DNA from: CALIKS01 sp964440295
GTDB taxonomy: Archaea; Thermoproteota; Nitrososphaeria_A; Caldarchaeales; Calditenuaceae
NCBI GenBank assembly: GCA_964440295.1
Contig: CAYTRT010000002.1
Coordinates: 1 to 64,000 of the forward strand
Reading direction: 5' to 3'
DNA length: 64,000 nt
Shown: piece after piece, positions 53,675 to 62,540 of the stretch
How positions within the stretch are numbered: the first letter of the stretch is position 1
Layout: every line of letters starts with the position of its first letter
Notes under the pieces: generated by a model
What the model saw: the letters and a program-made list of their open reading frames with translations, nothing else
Databases searched by the model: none
What the model was told of the DNA's origin: nothing
Program-made: the position numbers and the translations under genes

Positions 53675-54625
53675 ATGAGGGGGTTGAGACGTCATATAGA
53701 CCTGCCGCCGAGTGACAAGCAGGAACCACAGCTGTTTGCTGATCCTACCGATGAAGATTTGCTGAGAATAGCTAACGTGATAGAAAGGGCTTGTCCTAAA
53801 TATCGGGGGCGTCGATTACGTAGATCCATCTTCAGACAAACGGTCTTATATCGTAAAGTGTTAAGACTATTCCGCTGAGGGTCTTAATTACAGCGAGATA
53901 GCAAGAGAACTAGGGTTACGGAAGTCGACACCATACTTCTGGCTCCGCGGTAAAAGCACACCATTCACGGCCATTAATATCCCAGAGCCCAACTTCGACT
54001 TCGGTTATTTACTTGGGTCAGGAATAGGAGATGGATTCACAGACAGCGACGGGCGCCTAGCCCAATACTGTTGGTTGAAAGATGAAGACTTTGCGAGTGC
54101 GATAGTGGAGAGCACGAAGAAGTTAAAGATTTATGGACATAAGTGGTTCAGAAGAAATTGGCAAGCCGTAGTCGCTAATGTTATAATCAGCGAACTAGTT
54201 AAAGTAGGGAAAGAAGATCCGCTCAGCCTGTTACCTATCCTCCGAATTAACAAGGAAATTGCGCGAGGTGTATTAATGGGCTGGTTTGATGCAGAAGGCT
54301 CCGGGAAGCTTTAATGCCAATGCCTACAAATATGATTCGCCACGTGGACATTGTTGTAAAAAAGAGGTTATTGAGCTGATGGCAAGGTTGCTTGAATATC
54401 TAGACATCCACCACACTATCGGAGAAGAATTCATGAAAGACGAATTTATAAGTCCCAATACTGGAAAAAAGATATAAGCCTAAGTCCGATAAGATTTACT
54501 ATCTGAGAATTTCTAGATGCTGTGTAATAAGATTCAGCAAGCTTATCGGGTTCAGAATAAAACGGAAAATGGATGCGCTAATGACATTAATACGAGAGTC
54601 AAGATTCAAAGAAGTTTGTTTATAG
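53675..54625 (+). pseudogene. Decayed LAGLIDADG homing endonuclease
   Basis: The coding signal moves through three frames. Piece 1, from ATG 53675 (GAGGTGA just upstream) to about 53875, ends VLYRKVLRLFR. Piece 2, 53877-54314, carries an HTH (LNYSEIARELGLRKSTPYFWL), LAGLIDADG motif 1 (FGYLLGSGIGDGFTD) and motif 2 (ARGVLMGWFDAEGSG). Piece 3, about 54305-54477, continues SFNANAYKYDSPRGH. Piece 4, about 54467-54625, reads YYLRISRCCVIRFSKLIGFRIKRKMDAL. Breaks are near 53876, 54305 and in an A6 run near 54465. Catalytic acidic residues survive but the frame is broken, so it is probably inactive. Opposite strand to both tyrS genes. Confidence 0.8.
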
Positions 54626-54661
54626 CCGTCACCTTCCCTCCAATAAAACCCTCCTCCCCTT

Positions 54662-54714
54662 TTTTCTTTTCTTTTATTGAGTTAATTTTGAGTTAATTTC
54701 ATTTTAAATTAACT
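54662..54714. terminator. T-rich tract and hairpin between convergent endonuclease and tyrS
   Basis: TTTTTTCTTTTCTTTTATT (about 54660-54678) is a poly-T termination signal for the plus strand. GAGTTAATTT occurs twice in tandem and faces the inverse AAATTAACTC (about 54677-54714), which can form a hairpin and overlaps the tyrS stop. Confidence 0.45.
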
Positions 54715-55668
54715 CATTCTTTTAAGAATTCGTATTAAAGCCTCTGTAACAGCCCTCTTCAACGTTTTTGCAGTTATCTTCTTTTCTACCCAGTCGTTTA
54801 GAATCTTCGACATATCGCTGTATAACATGCCATTCATTTCAATTGAGCCCTCCCAGGGAAGTATTATGTACTGGAGAACGTCAAAGATCATGTTCCTTTC
54901 GGGGCTACCCTCCGGACAATACGCCTCTCTTATTTTATGTTCGATTTGCTCGGGAGAGTCGTTTAGAAAAATCGCGTTATTTAGACTTTTTGACATTTTT
55001 TGCTTACCATCAATGCCGAGTAATATTGGTGTATGAATAGCTACCGGCTTAATGTAATTCATCTTGTGTAGGTAATCTCTAGCCATTACATGGATTTTCC
55101 TTTGATCAATTCCACCAATAGCGACATTTACTTTTAGGTAGAGGATGTCTATACATTGCATCAAGGCATATATTTCAGAGGAAACTTTGTGAAAAACCTC
55201 CTTTTTGCTAATCATGTCCATTGCTTTCCTTGCTTTAGTCGCTGTTATGTGTTGCGAAAATTTGAGTAAGACTTTAACATAATCTTCAGATAACTGGTAA
55301 TCAGATCCGTAAACAAATTCTATCGATTCAGGATCTACTCCAAAAGCTTTACAAACTTTCCTTAACATCTTTTCGTTTTGCTTTCCTATTTCCCTCAATT
55401 CTTCTAACTCGCCTTTACCGTTTAGCCATGCATGTACATCCGCGAGAAGGATCTTACATTTAAAACCATGTTTTGCTAGATGAAGTAGCGGGGAACATGC
55501 TACTAACGATCCTATATGAAGAATGTTGCTCGGCTCGTAGCCAATATAAGCCGTAATGTTTCCTTCGTTAATGAGAGAGTAGAGTTCATTCTCCATGAGT
55601 ATCTCAACTGAAACTTTTTTAATCGACGACAGTAGTCTTTTCGCCTCCATCACGCTTAGGATCTCCAC
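54709..55668 (-). CDS. tyrS: Intact tyrosyl-tRNA synthetase inserted within another tyrS
   Basis: 319 residues, class I. The HIGH motif is HIGS (in SNILHIGSLVAC) and KMSKS is KMSKS. Tyrosine-binding residues of the Methanocaldococcus TyrRS are kept: Tyr in AYIGYEPS, and Tyr, Gln and Asp in IYALMQCIDI, then Gln in GGIDQRK. The whole core is present, so it should be active on tyrosine. It is strongly different from the split resident TyrRS and AT-richer than its neighbours. A TATA-like TTTAAATA lies about 45 nt upstream (about 55710-55720, minus strand). GTG 55668 or ATG 55650 could start it. Confidence 0.9.
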   Translation of the reverse strand: MEILSVMEAKRLLSSIKKVSVEILMENELYSLINEGNITAYIGYEPSNILHIGSLVACSPLLHLAKHGFKCKILLADVHAWLNGKGELEELREIGKQNEKMLRKVCKAFGVDPESIEFVYGSDYQLSEDYVKVLLKFSQHITATKARKAMDMISKKEVFHKVSSEIYALMQCIDILYLKVNVAIGGIDQRKIHVMARDYLHKMNYIKPVAIHTPILLGIDGKQKMSKSLNNAIFLNDSPEQIEHKIREAYCPEGSPERNMIFDVLQYIILPWEGSIEMNGMLYSDMSKILNDWVEKKITAKTLKRAVTEALIRILKRMS

Positions 55669-55816
55669 AATACTTCCGACCTCCCCGATAGCGTTCCAAT
55701 GGGTTAAACTGAGCGCGAGTATTTAAAGGCTAGGAGCCATATTAACGTTGAGTGGAAAAATTTCGGAGGTAGAGTGGAGGAGGTAGTTATCCTACACATC
55801 GAGATGAGGGGATCTT

Positions 55817-56107
55817 CTATATGCCGAACTTCTGGAGTAGACGCTTTATAGCCGCTAGAAGTATCTTAAACCTGCATCCAGCTTCAAGCATGTCTCTTAG
55901 TTTTATGGTTCTAAGCACGCCGAATGGTAAGTGTGCTAGGCCGCTTGGCTCAAATCCATCATAAGCTACTGGCGAAGGATGGGTCTCGAGTAGTTCTCTC
56001 AGCTCCGAGAGAGTGATAACTTCTTCTGTCGGAGGCCTCGTTATCAGTTCGATCCTCCTTTCTATGTCCATCCTCACAGATTCAATATACATGTTGAATA
56101 AATACAT
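55817..56107 (-). pseudogene. tyrS: 5' part of disrupted resident tyrosyl-tRNA synthetase gene
   Basis: 96 codons. After MDIERRIELITRPPTEEV, the sequence GFEPSGLAHLPFGVLRTIKLRDMLEAGCRFKILLA aligns with the start of the catalytic domain of the plant/crenarchaeal TyrRS (AHLPFG replaces HIGH). In the family the next residues would be DWFA.LNNKMGGD; here the frame continues as AIKRLLQKFGI and stops. The missing remainder matches the fragment at 52632-53480. Start at the ATG at 56071 (MDIERR) is more likely than the first one at 56107. Confidence 0.85.
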
Positions 56108-56299
56108 TGGACCTGATGGTGCGAATGGCCTAACTCCGATTGTCGTACAGGTAACTCTGCTTGGTAATCATTCTTTTGATAAAAAATCACGATAAAAATC
56201 CTCCAGTTTTGCCTTAATTTGGCTACAAACCACATTTTTATAAGGACGTATACTTTTATTAAGTCAGAGCTTAGGATTATGCGGGCGTGACAAAAGGAC

Positions 56300-58942
56300 A
56301 TGACATATCGAGCAGGTGAATATCCAGTTAAGAAGATAATGAAGCGAGATGGGAGGATAGTTGACTTTGACCCAAGTAGAATCAGAGAGGCAATCAGGAA
56401 AGCAATGGTCTCCGTTAACAAGTATGATGAAAAATTATTAGACAGGATAGTCGAGCATGTGTTATCGTTAATTGCAGACAAGTTTGGATCGGAAAAAATT
56501 CCGCATGTTGAAGATGTCCAAGACATAGTTGAGCTATCATTAGTTAGGTTCGATCAGTATGAAGTGGCAAAGGCTTACATTCTATACAGAAGGGAGAGGG
56601 AGAAGATTAGGAAAGAAAAGATGCGGATATTAGAGAAAGACTATCTAGATGAGGTTGACAAGAAATTTTCTCTTAACGCACTCAGACTGATGAGTAATAG
56701 GTATCTACTTCGTGGAGAAAATGGAAAATTCAAGGAGGGGCCGAAGCAGCTCTTCCAGAGAGTGGCAGCCCTAATAGTGATTCCAGACTTGCTCTATGAT
56801 CCGCGAGTTTTCTCCAAGCAAGGTGGAGACACGAAGCATCCAGTGGAGGAGTTTAATCCAGACTTATGGGCAGATAAGATAGGTCTAGGTAAAAAAGAGA
56901 ATGGAGATTATGAATTCAAATGGAATAAGTGGCATCTCTTGCACATGAAGAGACTCTATGACAATCTGAACGAGCAGGGAATGATGAAGATTCCATGGAG
57001 CAGATTCTTCAACATGCTCCTCGAGGGCGAGTTTGAAAATCATTTCAAAAATTATCTTGAATATTACAATTTGATGGTTGAGAAGAAGTTCATCCCTAAC
57101 AGCCCGACTCTCTTCAACGCTGGAGCTCGGTTAGGCCAGCTCTCAGCATGTTTCGTCCTACCCATTGATGATAACATCGAGTCAATAATGAAGTCTGCCA
57201 CTGAGGCAGCGATAATATTCAAAAGCGGCGGCGGCATCGGCATAAATTACTCTAAGCTTAGGCCGGAAGGTGACGTTGTCTTCTCCACGTCAGGAGTAGC
57301 CTCAGGGCCGGTAACATTCATGCGCATAATTGACACGGTTACAGAAGTGGTAAAGCAGGGGGGAAAGAGACGCGGAGCCAACATGGGGATACTGGAGATC
57401 TGGCATCCGGACATTGAGAAGTTTGTCAGGGCTAAGGAGAAGGAGGGTATGCTTGAGAACTTCAACATCAGTGTGTTGATAGAGCCTAGGTTTTGGAAGC
57501 ATCTTGAGACTGGCGAGCCCTATCCATTGGTAAATCCACGTAATGGGCAGCCATGGGGCTCGATAAATCCATCATTCATATTTAACTTGATTGCGGAGAT
57601 GGCTTGGAAGACTGCCGACCCCGGCGTCCTCTTCCTCGACAATATAAACAAAAGAAATGTATTGAGAAAGGCTCTCGGCGATATTAGATGCACAAATCCA
57701 TGCGGGGAAGAACCACTCTATGAGTATGAGCCATGCAACCTAGGATCGATCAATCTGCATGTGTTTGTTAAGAGGACAGATAAAGGAGCAGAGATCGACT
57801 GGGAAGAGCTAGCCAAGACCGTCAAAGTGGCGTACAGATTCTTAGACAACGTGATTGACGTCAACTCGTATCCGCTTAAGGATATTGAACGGATGGCTAA
57901 GCTGACGAGGCGCGTCGGTCTAGGAATCATGGGGCTCGCAGACATGTTGATGGCGCTAAGGATTCCTTACAACAGTGAAGAGGGATTCCAGCTCATGAGT
58001 AGGGTAACAGAGTTCATCGCGTGGCATGCCTATAAATCGAGCGCTGAGAGAGCTGAGGAGCGCGGGCCATTCCCCCTCTACTGGCAGAGCGCCTATCCAG
58101 AGGGTGAACTCCCGATTGAGGGGTATTACAGGAAAGAATTATGGACAATGAACTGGGACGAAGTTGTGGATGAGATAAAGAAAAAAGGCATAAGGAACGC
58201 ATTCCTCATGTCTATTGCCCCTACCGGAAGCATCTCCATGCTAGTAGATACAAGTTCTGGACTGGAGCCTGTCTTCGCGCTTGTATATGAGAAACACGTA
58301 ACAGTAGGTGTGTTCCACTACATAGATCCCGAGTTTGAGAGATTTTTACAAGAGTCAGGATTGTATAATGAAGATGTTATAAAGAAAGTGTCCATGAATG
58401 GAGGCTCGATTCAAGGCTTGGAAGAGTTTCCTGAAAGTGCAAGGCAAGTCTTCGTCGTTGCCTACGACATTCCCTGGTGGGACCACATAAGGGCTCAGTA
58501 TCAAGTAGGTCTGTGGGTGGATGCGGCTGTCAGCAAGACCATAAACATGCCGCACTGGGTCAGTGTCGAGGACGTGAAGAATTCCTTCCTATTTGCCTAT
58601 AGACTAGGACTTAAGGGACTGACGATTTATAGAGATACTTCTAAGAGCACCCAAGTATTAGTTACGCCGACACAGAGACTAAACAGGTACGTATCAGTCA
58701 CTAAGAACAAAACGCTCGAGTTGATGGAGTCGCTGGGGATAAAGATCAGCCGTCCAACATACACGCCGGCCGAGGAGAAAGAGGCTAAAAAGCCGCTGAC
58801 CAAGGTCTTGATAACAGAGGATCAATCGTCGAAAAAAACCACGTATGAAACATGCCCAGAATGTAATAGCACGAACCTCCTATGGCAAGAAGGATGCATA
58901 CGTTGCCTCGATTGTGGATGGACAGGCTGCGTAGTATCCTAA
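56300..58942 (+). CDS. Ribonucleotide reductase, class II (adenosylcobalamin) type
   Basis: 880 residues. N-terminal ATP cone (KKIMKRDGRIVDFDPSRI, about 10-100). Then FIPNSPTLFNAGARLGQLSACFVLPIDD with the first active-site cysteine, SGGGIGINYSKLRPEG, NPCGEEPLYEYEPCNLGSINL with the radical cysteine and Glu, and PTGSISMLVDTSSGLEP. The C-terminus has CPECNSTN and CIRCLDCGW, a cysteine-rich redox tail. No small subunit gene is beside it, which supports class II. It reduces ribonucleotides to deoxyribonucleotides. Divergent from the tyrS fragment. Confidence 0.9.
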   Translation: MTYRAGEYPVKKIMKRDGRIVDFDPSRIREAIRKAMVSVNKYDEKLLDRIVEHVLSLIADKFGSEKIPHVEDVQDIVELSLVRFDQYEVAKAYILYRREREKIRKEKMRILEKDYLDEVDKKFSLNALRLMSNRYLLRGENGKFKEGPKQLFQRVAALIVIPDLLYDPRVFSKQGGDTKHPVEEFNPDLWADKIGLGKKENGDYEFKWNKWHLLHMKRLYDNLNEQGMMKIPWSRFFNMLLEGEFENHFKNYLEYYNLMVEKKFIPNSPTLFNAGARLGQLSACFVLPIDDNIESIMKSATEAAIIFKSGGGIGINYSKLRPEGDVVFSTSGVASGPVTFMRIIDTVTEVVKQGGKRRGANMGILEIWHPDIEKFVRAKEKEGMLENFNISVLIEPRFWKHLETGEPYPLVNPRNGQPWGSINPSFIFNLIAEMAWKTADPGVLFLDNINKRNVLRKALGDIRCTNPCGEEPLYEYEPCNLGSINLHVFVKRTDKGAEIDWEELAKTVKVAYRFLDNVIDVNSYPLKDIERMAKLTRRVGLGIMGLADMLMALRIPYNSEEGFQLMSRVTEFIAWHAYKSSAERAEERGPFPLYWQSAYPEGELPIEGYYRKELWTMNWDEVVDEIKKKGIRNAFLMSIAPTGSISMLVDTSSGLEPVFALVYEKHVTVGVFHYIDPEFERFLQESGLYNEDVIKKVSMNGGSIQGLEEFPESARQVFVVAYDIPWWDHIRAQYQVGLWVDAAVSKTINMPHWVSVEDVKNSFLFAYRLGLKGLTIYRDTSKSTQVLVTPTQRLNRYVSVTKNKTLELMESLGIKISRPTYTPAEEKEAKKPLTKVLITEDQSSKKTTYETCPECNSTNLLWQEGCIRCLDCGWTGCVVS

Positions 58943-58979
58943 ATTTTTTAAGAAGTATAATATATAGTAAAAAGGCGAA

Positions 58980-59888
58980 TTGAAGACTATACTAATTACT
59001 GGGTCGGAAGGATTCGTCGGTCGAAGCCTGAAGGAATACTTTAAGTCAAAGGGATACAGAGTCGTTGGACTAGATATTTCTCAAACCCCAGACATAAAAG
59101 TTGACATTACTTCAAAGCCTGAAGTATTTTCGAGGCTAAAAAATCTAGAAGTCGACGTGATAATTCATTTAGCAGCAGTCGCCAACATTCCTAAATGCAT
59201 ATCTGATCCATATGGCTGCTTGCTTGTGAACTGTATAGGCACGCTAAACATGCTAGACATAGCGAGTAATCTGAGCGTCGATAGATTCATTTACGCATCC
59301 TCAGCAAACGTTTACGGAGCAAGACCCAAGCTACCAGTGACCGAAAACGGAGAGCTTTCACCTAGAACACCATATGACTATTCTAAAGTTGCGGCGGAGC
59401 AACTCGTCATGGCTTATCATCGTTCAAAGGCGCTCCCGACCGTCATTTTTAGGTCCTGGAAACTCTTCGGCGAATACGATTCCTCAACGAGCGTTGTCTC
59501 AAGGTTCATCGATGCGTGTCTAAAAAATGAGCCTATCACGCTGTACAATGGAGGCAAAGATGTGACTGACCCGTATCATGTAGATAACTATGCAAAAGCA
59601 GTTGACCTATCAATCAATTCTGGTAAAGCCGTTGGAGAAATCTTTAATGTCGGCACAGGCTCAGCCGTATCTATACGACAGCTGGCAGAAACAATTAAGC
59701 AGCTGACGGGTTCAGGTTCTCAGCTGGTTGACCTGCCCCCGCGAACTCCTGAGGAGGCTGAGCCAATGATTAGTTATCCATCCATCGAGAAGATCAAAAA
59801 TGTGCTTGGATACGAGCCGACAGTCAGTCTTCACGATGGGCTACGAAGAGTGATAAATCATAGAAGACAATTACTCATTAAGACTTAA
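58980..59888 (+). CDS. NAD-dependent sugar epimerase/dehydratase
   Basis: 302 residues of the extended SDR family. Start TTG at 58980. NAD motif TGSEGFVGRSL, then IHLAAVANIP, and catalytic YDYSKVAAEQL (YxxxK) with SSANVYG before it. The C-terminal sugar region has GGKDVTDPYHVDNYAKAV and FNVGTGSAVSI. Likely a UDP-glucose 4-epimerase-like enzyme; substrate unknown. Its 3' end overlaps the convergent HD gene by 18 nt. Confidence 0.88.
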   Translation: MKTILITGSEGFVGRSLKEYFKSKGYRVVGLDISQTPDIKVDITSKPEVFSRLKNLEVDVIIHLAAVANIPKCISDPYGCLLVNCIGTLNMLDIASNLSVDRFIYASSANVYGARPKLPVTENGELSPRTPYDYSKVAAEQLVMAYHRSKALPTVIFRSWKLFGEYDSSTSVVSRFIDACLKNEPITLYNGGKDVTDPYHVDNYAKAVDLSINSGKAVGEIFNVGTGSAVSIRQLAETIKQLTGSGSQLVDLPPRTPEEAEPMISYPSIEKIKNVLGYEPTVSLHDGLRRVINHRRQLLIKT

Positions 59889-61049
59889 GACAGCCTCCGC
59901 AGCTTCTCTGACCTTCTCAACCTTATCGACGTGGTCTCTATCTACGTAGACCCGCACTATGCCGAGGGGTTTAGAAGTCATTTCCAATATCCACGACTTA
60001 GGTTGTTCGACCGCTTTTTCATCGCTGCAGAGTTTTATCTCAGTGACACCGAACTTTGTCAATGGAGGTATCATTGAGGAGTCTAGAAAGATATTGCTTT
60101 CATCAATGCCGGACTCGTGAGCAATCTCCCTTTCAATCCGATCCTTATCCCTATTTGATAGGGCCGCCTTCTCGACGCATTCTGTCTTCTTTTCGTAGGC
60201 CATTTTAGGCAACTTTCGCCGCTCTATCTTTTCAATAATTCTCATCGTATTCTTGTTGTTCTTTAGAATGTTCCAAACAGTGTAATCATCATGTCTAAGA
60301 TACTCCTCTACACTCATTTTGGAGAAGTTGAGTTCATCGTTCGCCAATTCTTCAACACCCCTGTAAAAAAGCAACTGGGCAGCCCTAACCGTGTGGTGAA
60401 AATATATGTTGAGAAAAGAGTGATGTCTCGCGATTGCTAGTTCCTCCACTGCTCCGAGCCCTCGCAAATCGACTGACGAGCCTCTCTCGTCTAGTCTCGT
60501 CAAATGGATCAGACGTCGAATATCGATTATTCCATACGTAGCGCCGGTAAAGTACGCGTCTCTGACGAGGAAGTCAAGCCTATCTACATCGAGTGGCCCG
60601 GATATTAAGCTGCTCAGCCTACTTCTTCCCCTGATAACGTTTATTATCTCTTCTGTCGGTACGCCTGCACGCTCTAAGGCTCCTGAGACCTCGTCGTCCT
60701 GCTCGATAATTTTGACGCCCATATCTTCGTGCGTTAGTCCATTCTCAATCAATATCATTTCTAGTAGATGAGAGTAGGGTGTGTGTCCGATGTCGTGTAG
60801 AAGAGCGGAAAATCTCAGCAGCAATGAGCTAAACGGGTCCAGTCCTAGATGTGATGAGAATTCATAGGCTAGTGACAGGCAACCTAGAGAGTGATCAAAC
60901 CTACTGTGCCTAGCTCCCGGATATACCAGATAAGCCAGAGGTAGCTGACTTATACGCCGTAGCCTCTGAACCGCGTAGGTATCTAGAAGACGCACCTCGT
61001 CATCGGTCAGCGTGATGTAGCCATGCACCGGGTCCTTTATGAGCTTCAA
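59871..61049 (-). CDS. HD-domain phosphohydrolase (SAMHD1/dGTPase-like)
   Basis: 392 residues. N-terminal IKDPVHGYITL, then RRISQLPLAYLVYPGARHSRFDHSLG and the HD motif LLHDIGHTPYSH, followed by DVDRLDFLVRDAYFTG. This is the order of SAMHD1-type dNTP triphosphohydrolases. It could balance dNTP levels, and the class II RNR is two genes away. The C-terminal third is variable. Confidence 0.9.
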   Translation of the reverse strand: MKLIKDPVHGYITLTDDEVRLLDTYAVQRLRRISQLPLAYLVYPGARHSRFDHSLGCLSLAYEFSSHLGLDPFSSLLLRFSALLHDIGHTPYSHLLEMILIENGLTHEDMGVKIIEQDDEVSGALERAGVPTEEIINVIRGRSRLSSLISGPLDVDRLDFLVRDAYFTGATYGIIDIRRLIHLTRLDERGSSVDLRGLGAVEELAIARHHSFLNIYFHHTVRAAQLLFYRGVEELANDELNFSKMSVEEYLRHDDYTVWNILKNNKNTMRIIEKIERRKLPKMAYEKKTECVEKAALSNRDKDRIEREIAHESGIDESNIFLDSSMIPPLTKFGVTEIKLCSDEKAVEQPKSWILEMTSKPLGIVRVYVDRDHVDKVEKVREAAEAVLSLNE

Positions 61050-61072
61050 CTTAAGTAATAATGATGTTCTGC

Positions 61073-62035
61073 CTATTTATTTTTGGCGTTTTCAAGGGGT
61101 TGCTTTAAACCAACGTATATCCTAGCTATCTTGACCACCTTCTTCACGACGTCTATAGCGTTGGCGCCAAATACGTAGGTTGCAGGCTCAAGCCCTATTC
61201 CACCATGGTCTATCACAACCTCCACACCGGAATCTTTCATCAACACTTCCTCAACCGCTGATACTACGTCTTTTTCACTCCTCGTCAGGCTCTGAGGTTT
61301 AGTCTCCGCATATCTCATATCCAGGATTCTTAGAGATTCCTCGAGGGACTCATCGTGCTTGATGTTCATGACCGACCGGAAGTTCCGGTTGTAGCGCATC
61401 ACGACGAGTAGTATTGACGCTAAGTGATGAGATCCTCCGAAGGTCGGTTTACTTACAGCCCTCAGCGTAGACTTGATCCTAACGATTCTTCCTGGGAATG
61501 CCGCTATGTCTTCTATTGAGTCAGCGTCGGGTAGAGCCTCGGCGATGTTTATCGACACCTCTGGTGACAAATATGCAACGATTGGATAGTCCTCAAGCAT
61601 ATCCAATGCTTCTTCCAGCCTTCGTAGCACGTTTAGCCTCTCTGGCGTGAGTGCCGCCTCCATTAGGAGGCATATCTGACACTCTCCGAGCTCGGGATAT
61701 AGACGTCTATGGTACTCGCATAAGTATCCCTTTGATAAATAGTTCCTCCAAGCAGTCATTAGGGTATGCGTTGACTTGATCGGGCCAGCGGCAGCGTCAA
61801 TTACCAATGAGTCTATGAGCGCGGCTAGGTCCGCCCAAGGTATACCCAACGATTCAAGTCTCGTCCGGTATTGCTCTTGATCAGTCGAGAGATAATTACT
61901 CACAGCTGCTTGTGTGACGTTAAGAAAGGATGCTATTCTTGGCTGGCTATAATTTCTTGAGCGAAGAACATGTGCAAGAATTCCCCTCAAATTCGGTAGG
62001 AATTCCTTCCAAAAAATCTCCTCAGGGGGCCTCAT
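61073..62035 (-). CDS. thiR: ThiR-type thiamine regulator (HTH + ThiN domain)
   Basis: 320 residues. HTH NYSQPRIASFLNVTQAAVSNYLS (about 28-50), a Cys/His element CEYHRRLYPELGECQIC (about 110-126), and a C-terminal ThiN-like domain with ALPDADSIEDIAAFPGRI, KPTFGGSHHLASIL and SVMNIKHDES, similar to that of ThiDN at 38197. ThiR senses thiamine phosphates and represses thiamine genes; the operon at 37070 is a likely target. Confidence 0.92.
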   Translation of the reverse strand: MRPPEEIFWKEFLPNLRGILAHVLRSRNYSQPRIASFLNVTQAAVSNYLSTDQEQYRTRLESLGIPWADLAALIDSLVIDAAAGPIKSTHTLMTAWRNYLSKGYLCEYHRRLYPELGECQICLLMEAALTPERLNVLRRLEEALDMLEDYPIVAYLSPEVSINIAEALPDADSIEDIAAFPGRIVRIKSTLRAVSKPTFGGSHHLASILLVVMRYNRNFRSVMNIKHDESLEESLRILDMRYAETKPQSLTRSEKDVVSAVEEVLMKDSGVEVVIDHGGIGLEPATYVFGANAIDVVKKVVKIARIYVGLKQPLENAKNK

Positions 62036-62077
62036 CTAATCATTAATAATTTGGTGGTCTCTAATAATAGTTCATGC

Positions 62078-62428
62078 CTAACCGCTCTTTTGGATTAACG
62101 TTGCCAAAAGCCTAGAGACCTCCTCTTCGGACACTCTCTTAAATGCTTCCACCTGAAGATTGGTCAAGTCCCATTTAATTCTGCCCTCGGAGATATAGTA
62201 TGCCGCCCTAATCCTCACCACGTCTCCCTTGGATAAGCCGAGACCCTCAACTATCAACCTAAAGAGCAGCGAGTTTAGCTCGCCCGCCGCCCTAGCAACC
62301 TCTTCCTGCCTCAGCTGTCCGGTCTTTACGTATTCCCGCACCTGCGCAAAAAGCGTCTTTCTAAGCTTGTCTGCATATGCGCCAGCGATTATAAGCCCAG
62401 TTGTGATGCTTGTCTTAACTGGCTCCAC
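62078..62428 (-). CDS. DUF2258 family protein
   Basis: 116 residues. KTSITTGLIIAGAYADKLRKTLFAQV at the N-terminus and GRIKWDLTNLQVEAFKRVSEEEVSRLL at the C-terminus match the small archaeal family DUF2258 (COG4345). No function is known to me. It precedes thiR on the same strand with a gap of about 42 nt, so they may share a transcript. Confidence 0.72.
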   Translation of the reverse strand: MEPVKTSITTGLIIAGAYADKLRKTLFAQVREYVKTGQLRQEEVARAAGELNSLLFRLIVEGLGLSKGDVVRIRAAYYISEGRIKWDLTNLQVEAFKRVSEEEVSRLLATLIQKSG

Positions 62429-62540
62429 GCCTCGATTAGTCCCTAGCTGAGATATAATCGTTTAATTAGCCAATAGTGGAGATATTTTCTCGAGATGCTA
62501 AACAAATTGTTTAAATTGTTTTATAGACACTCCATAACCA

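Noticed and set aside
53448..55816. Archaeal protein-coding intron or intein in tyrS
   Set aside because: The insert contains a separate gene with its own promoter-like TATA, the flanking frames do not rejoin cleanly (NKMGG is in another frame and about 12 residues are missing), and no intein splice motifs are seen.
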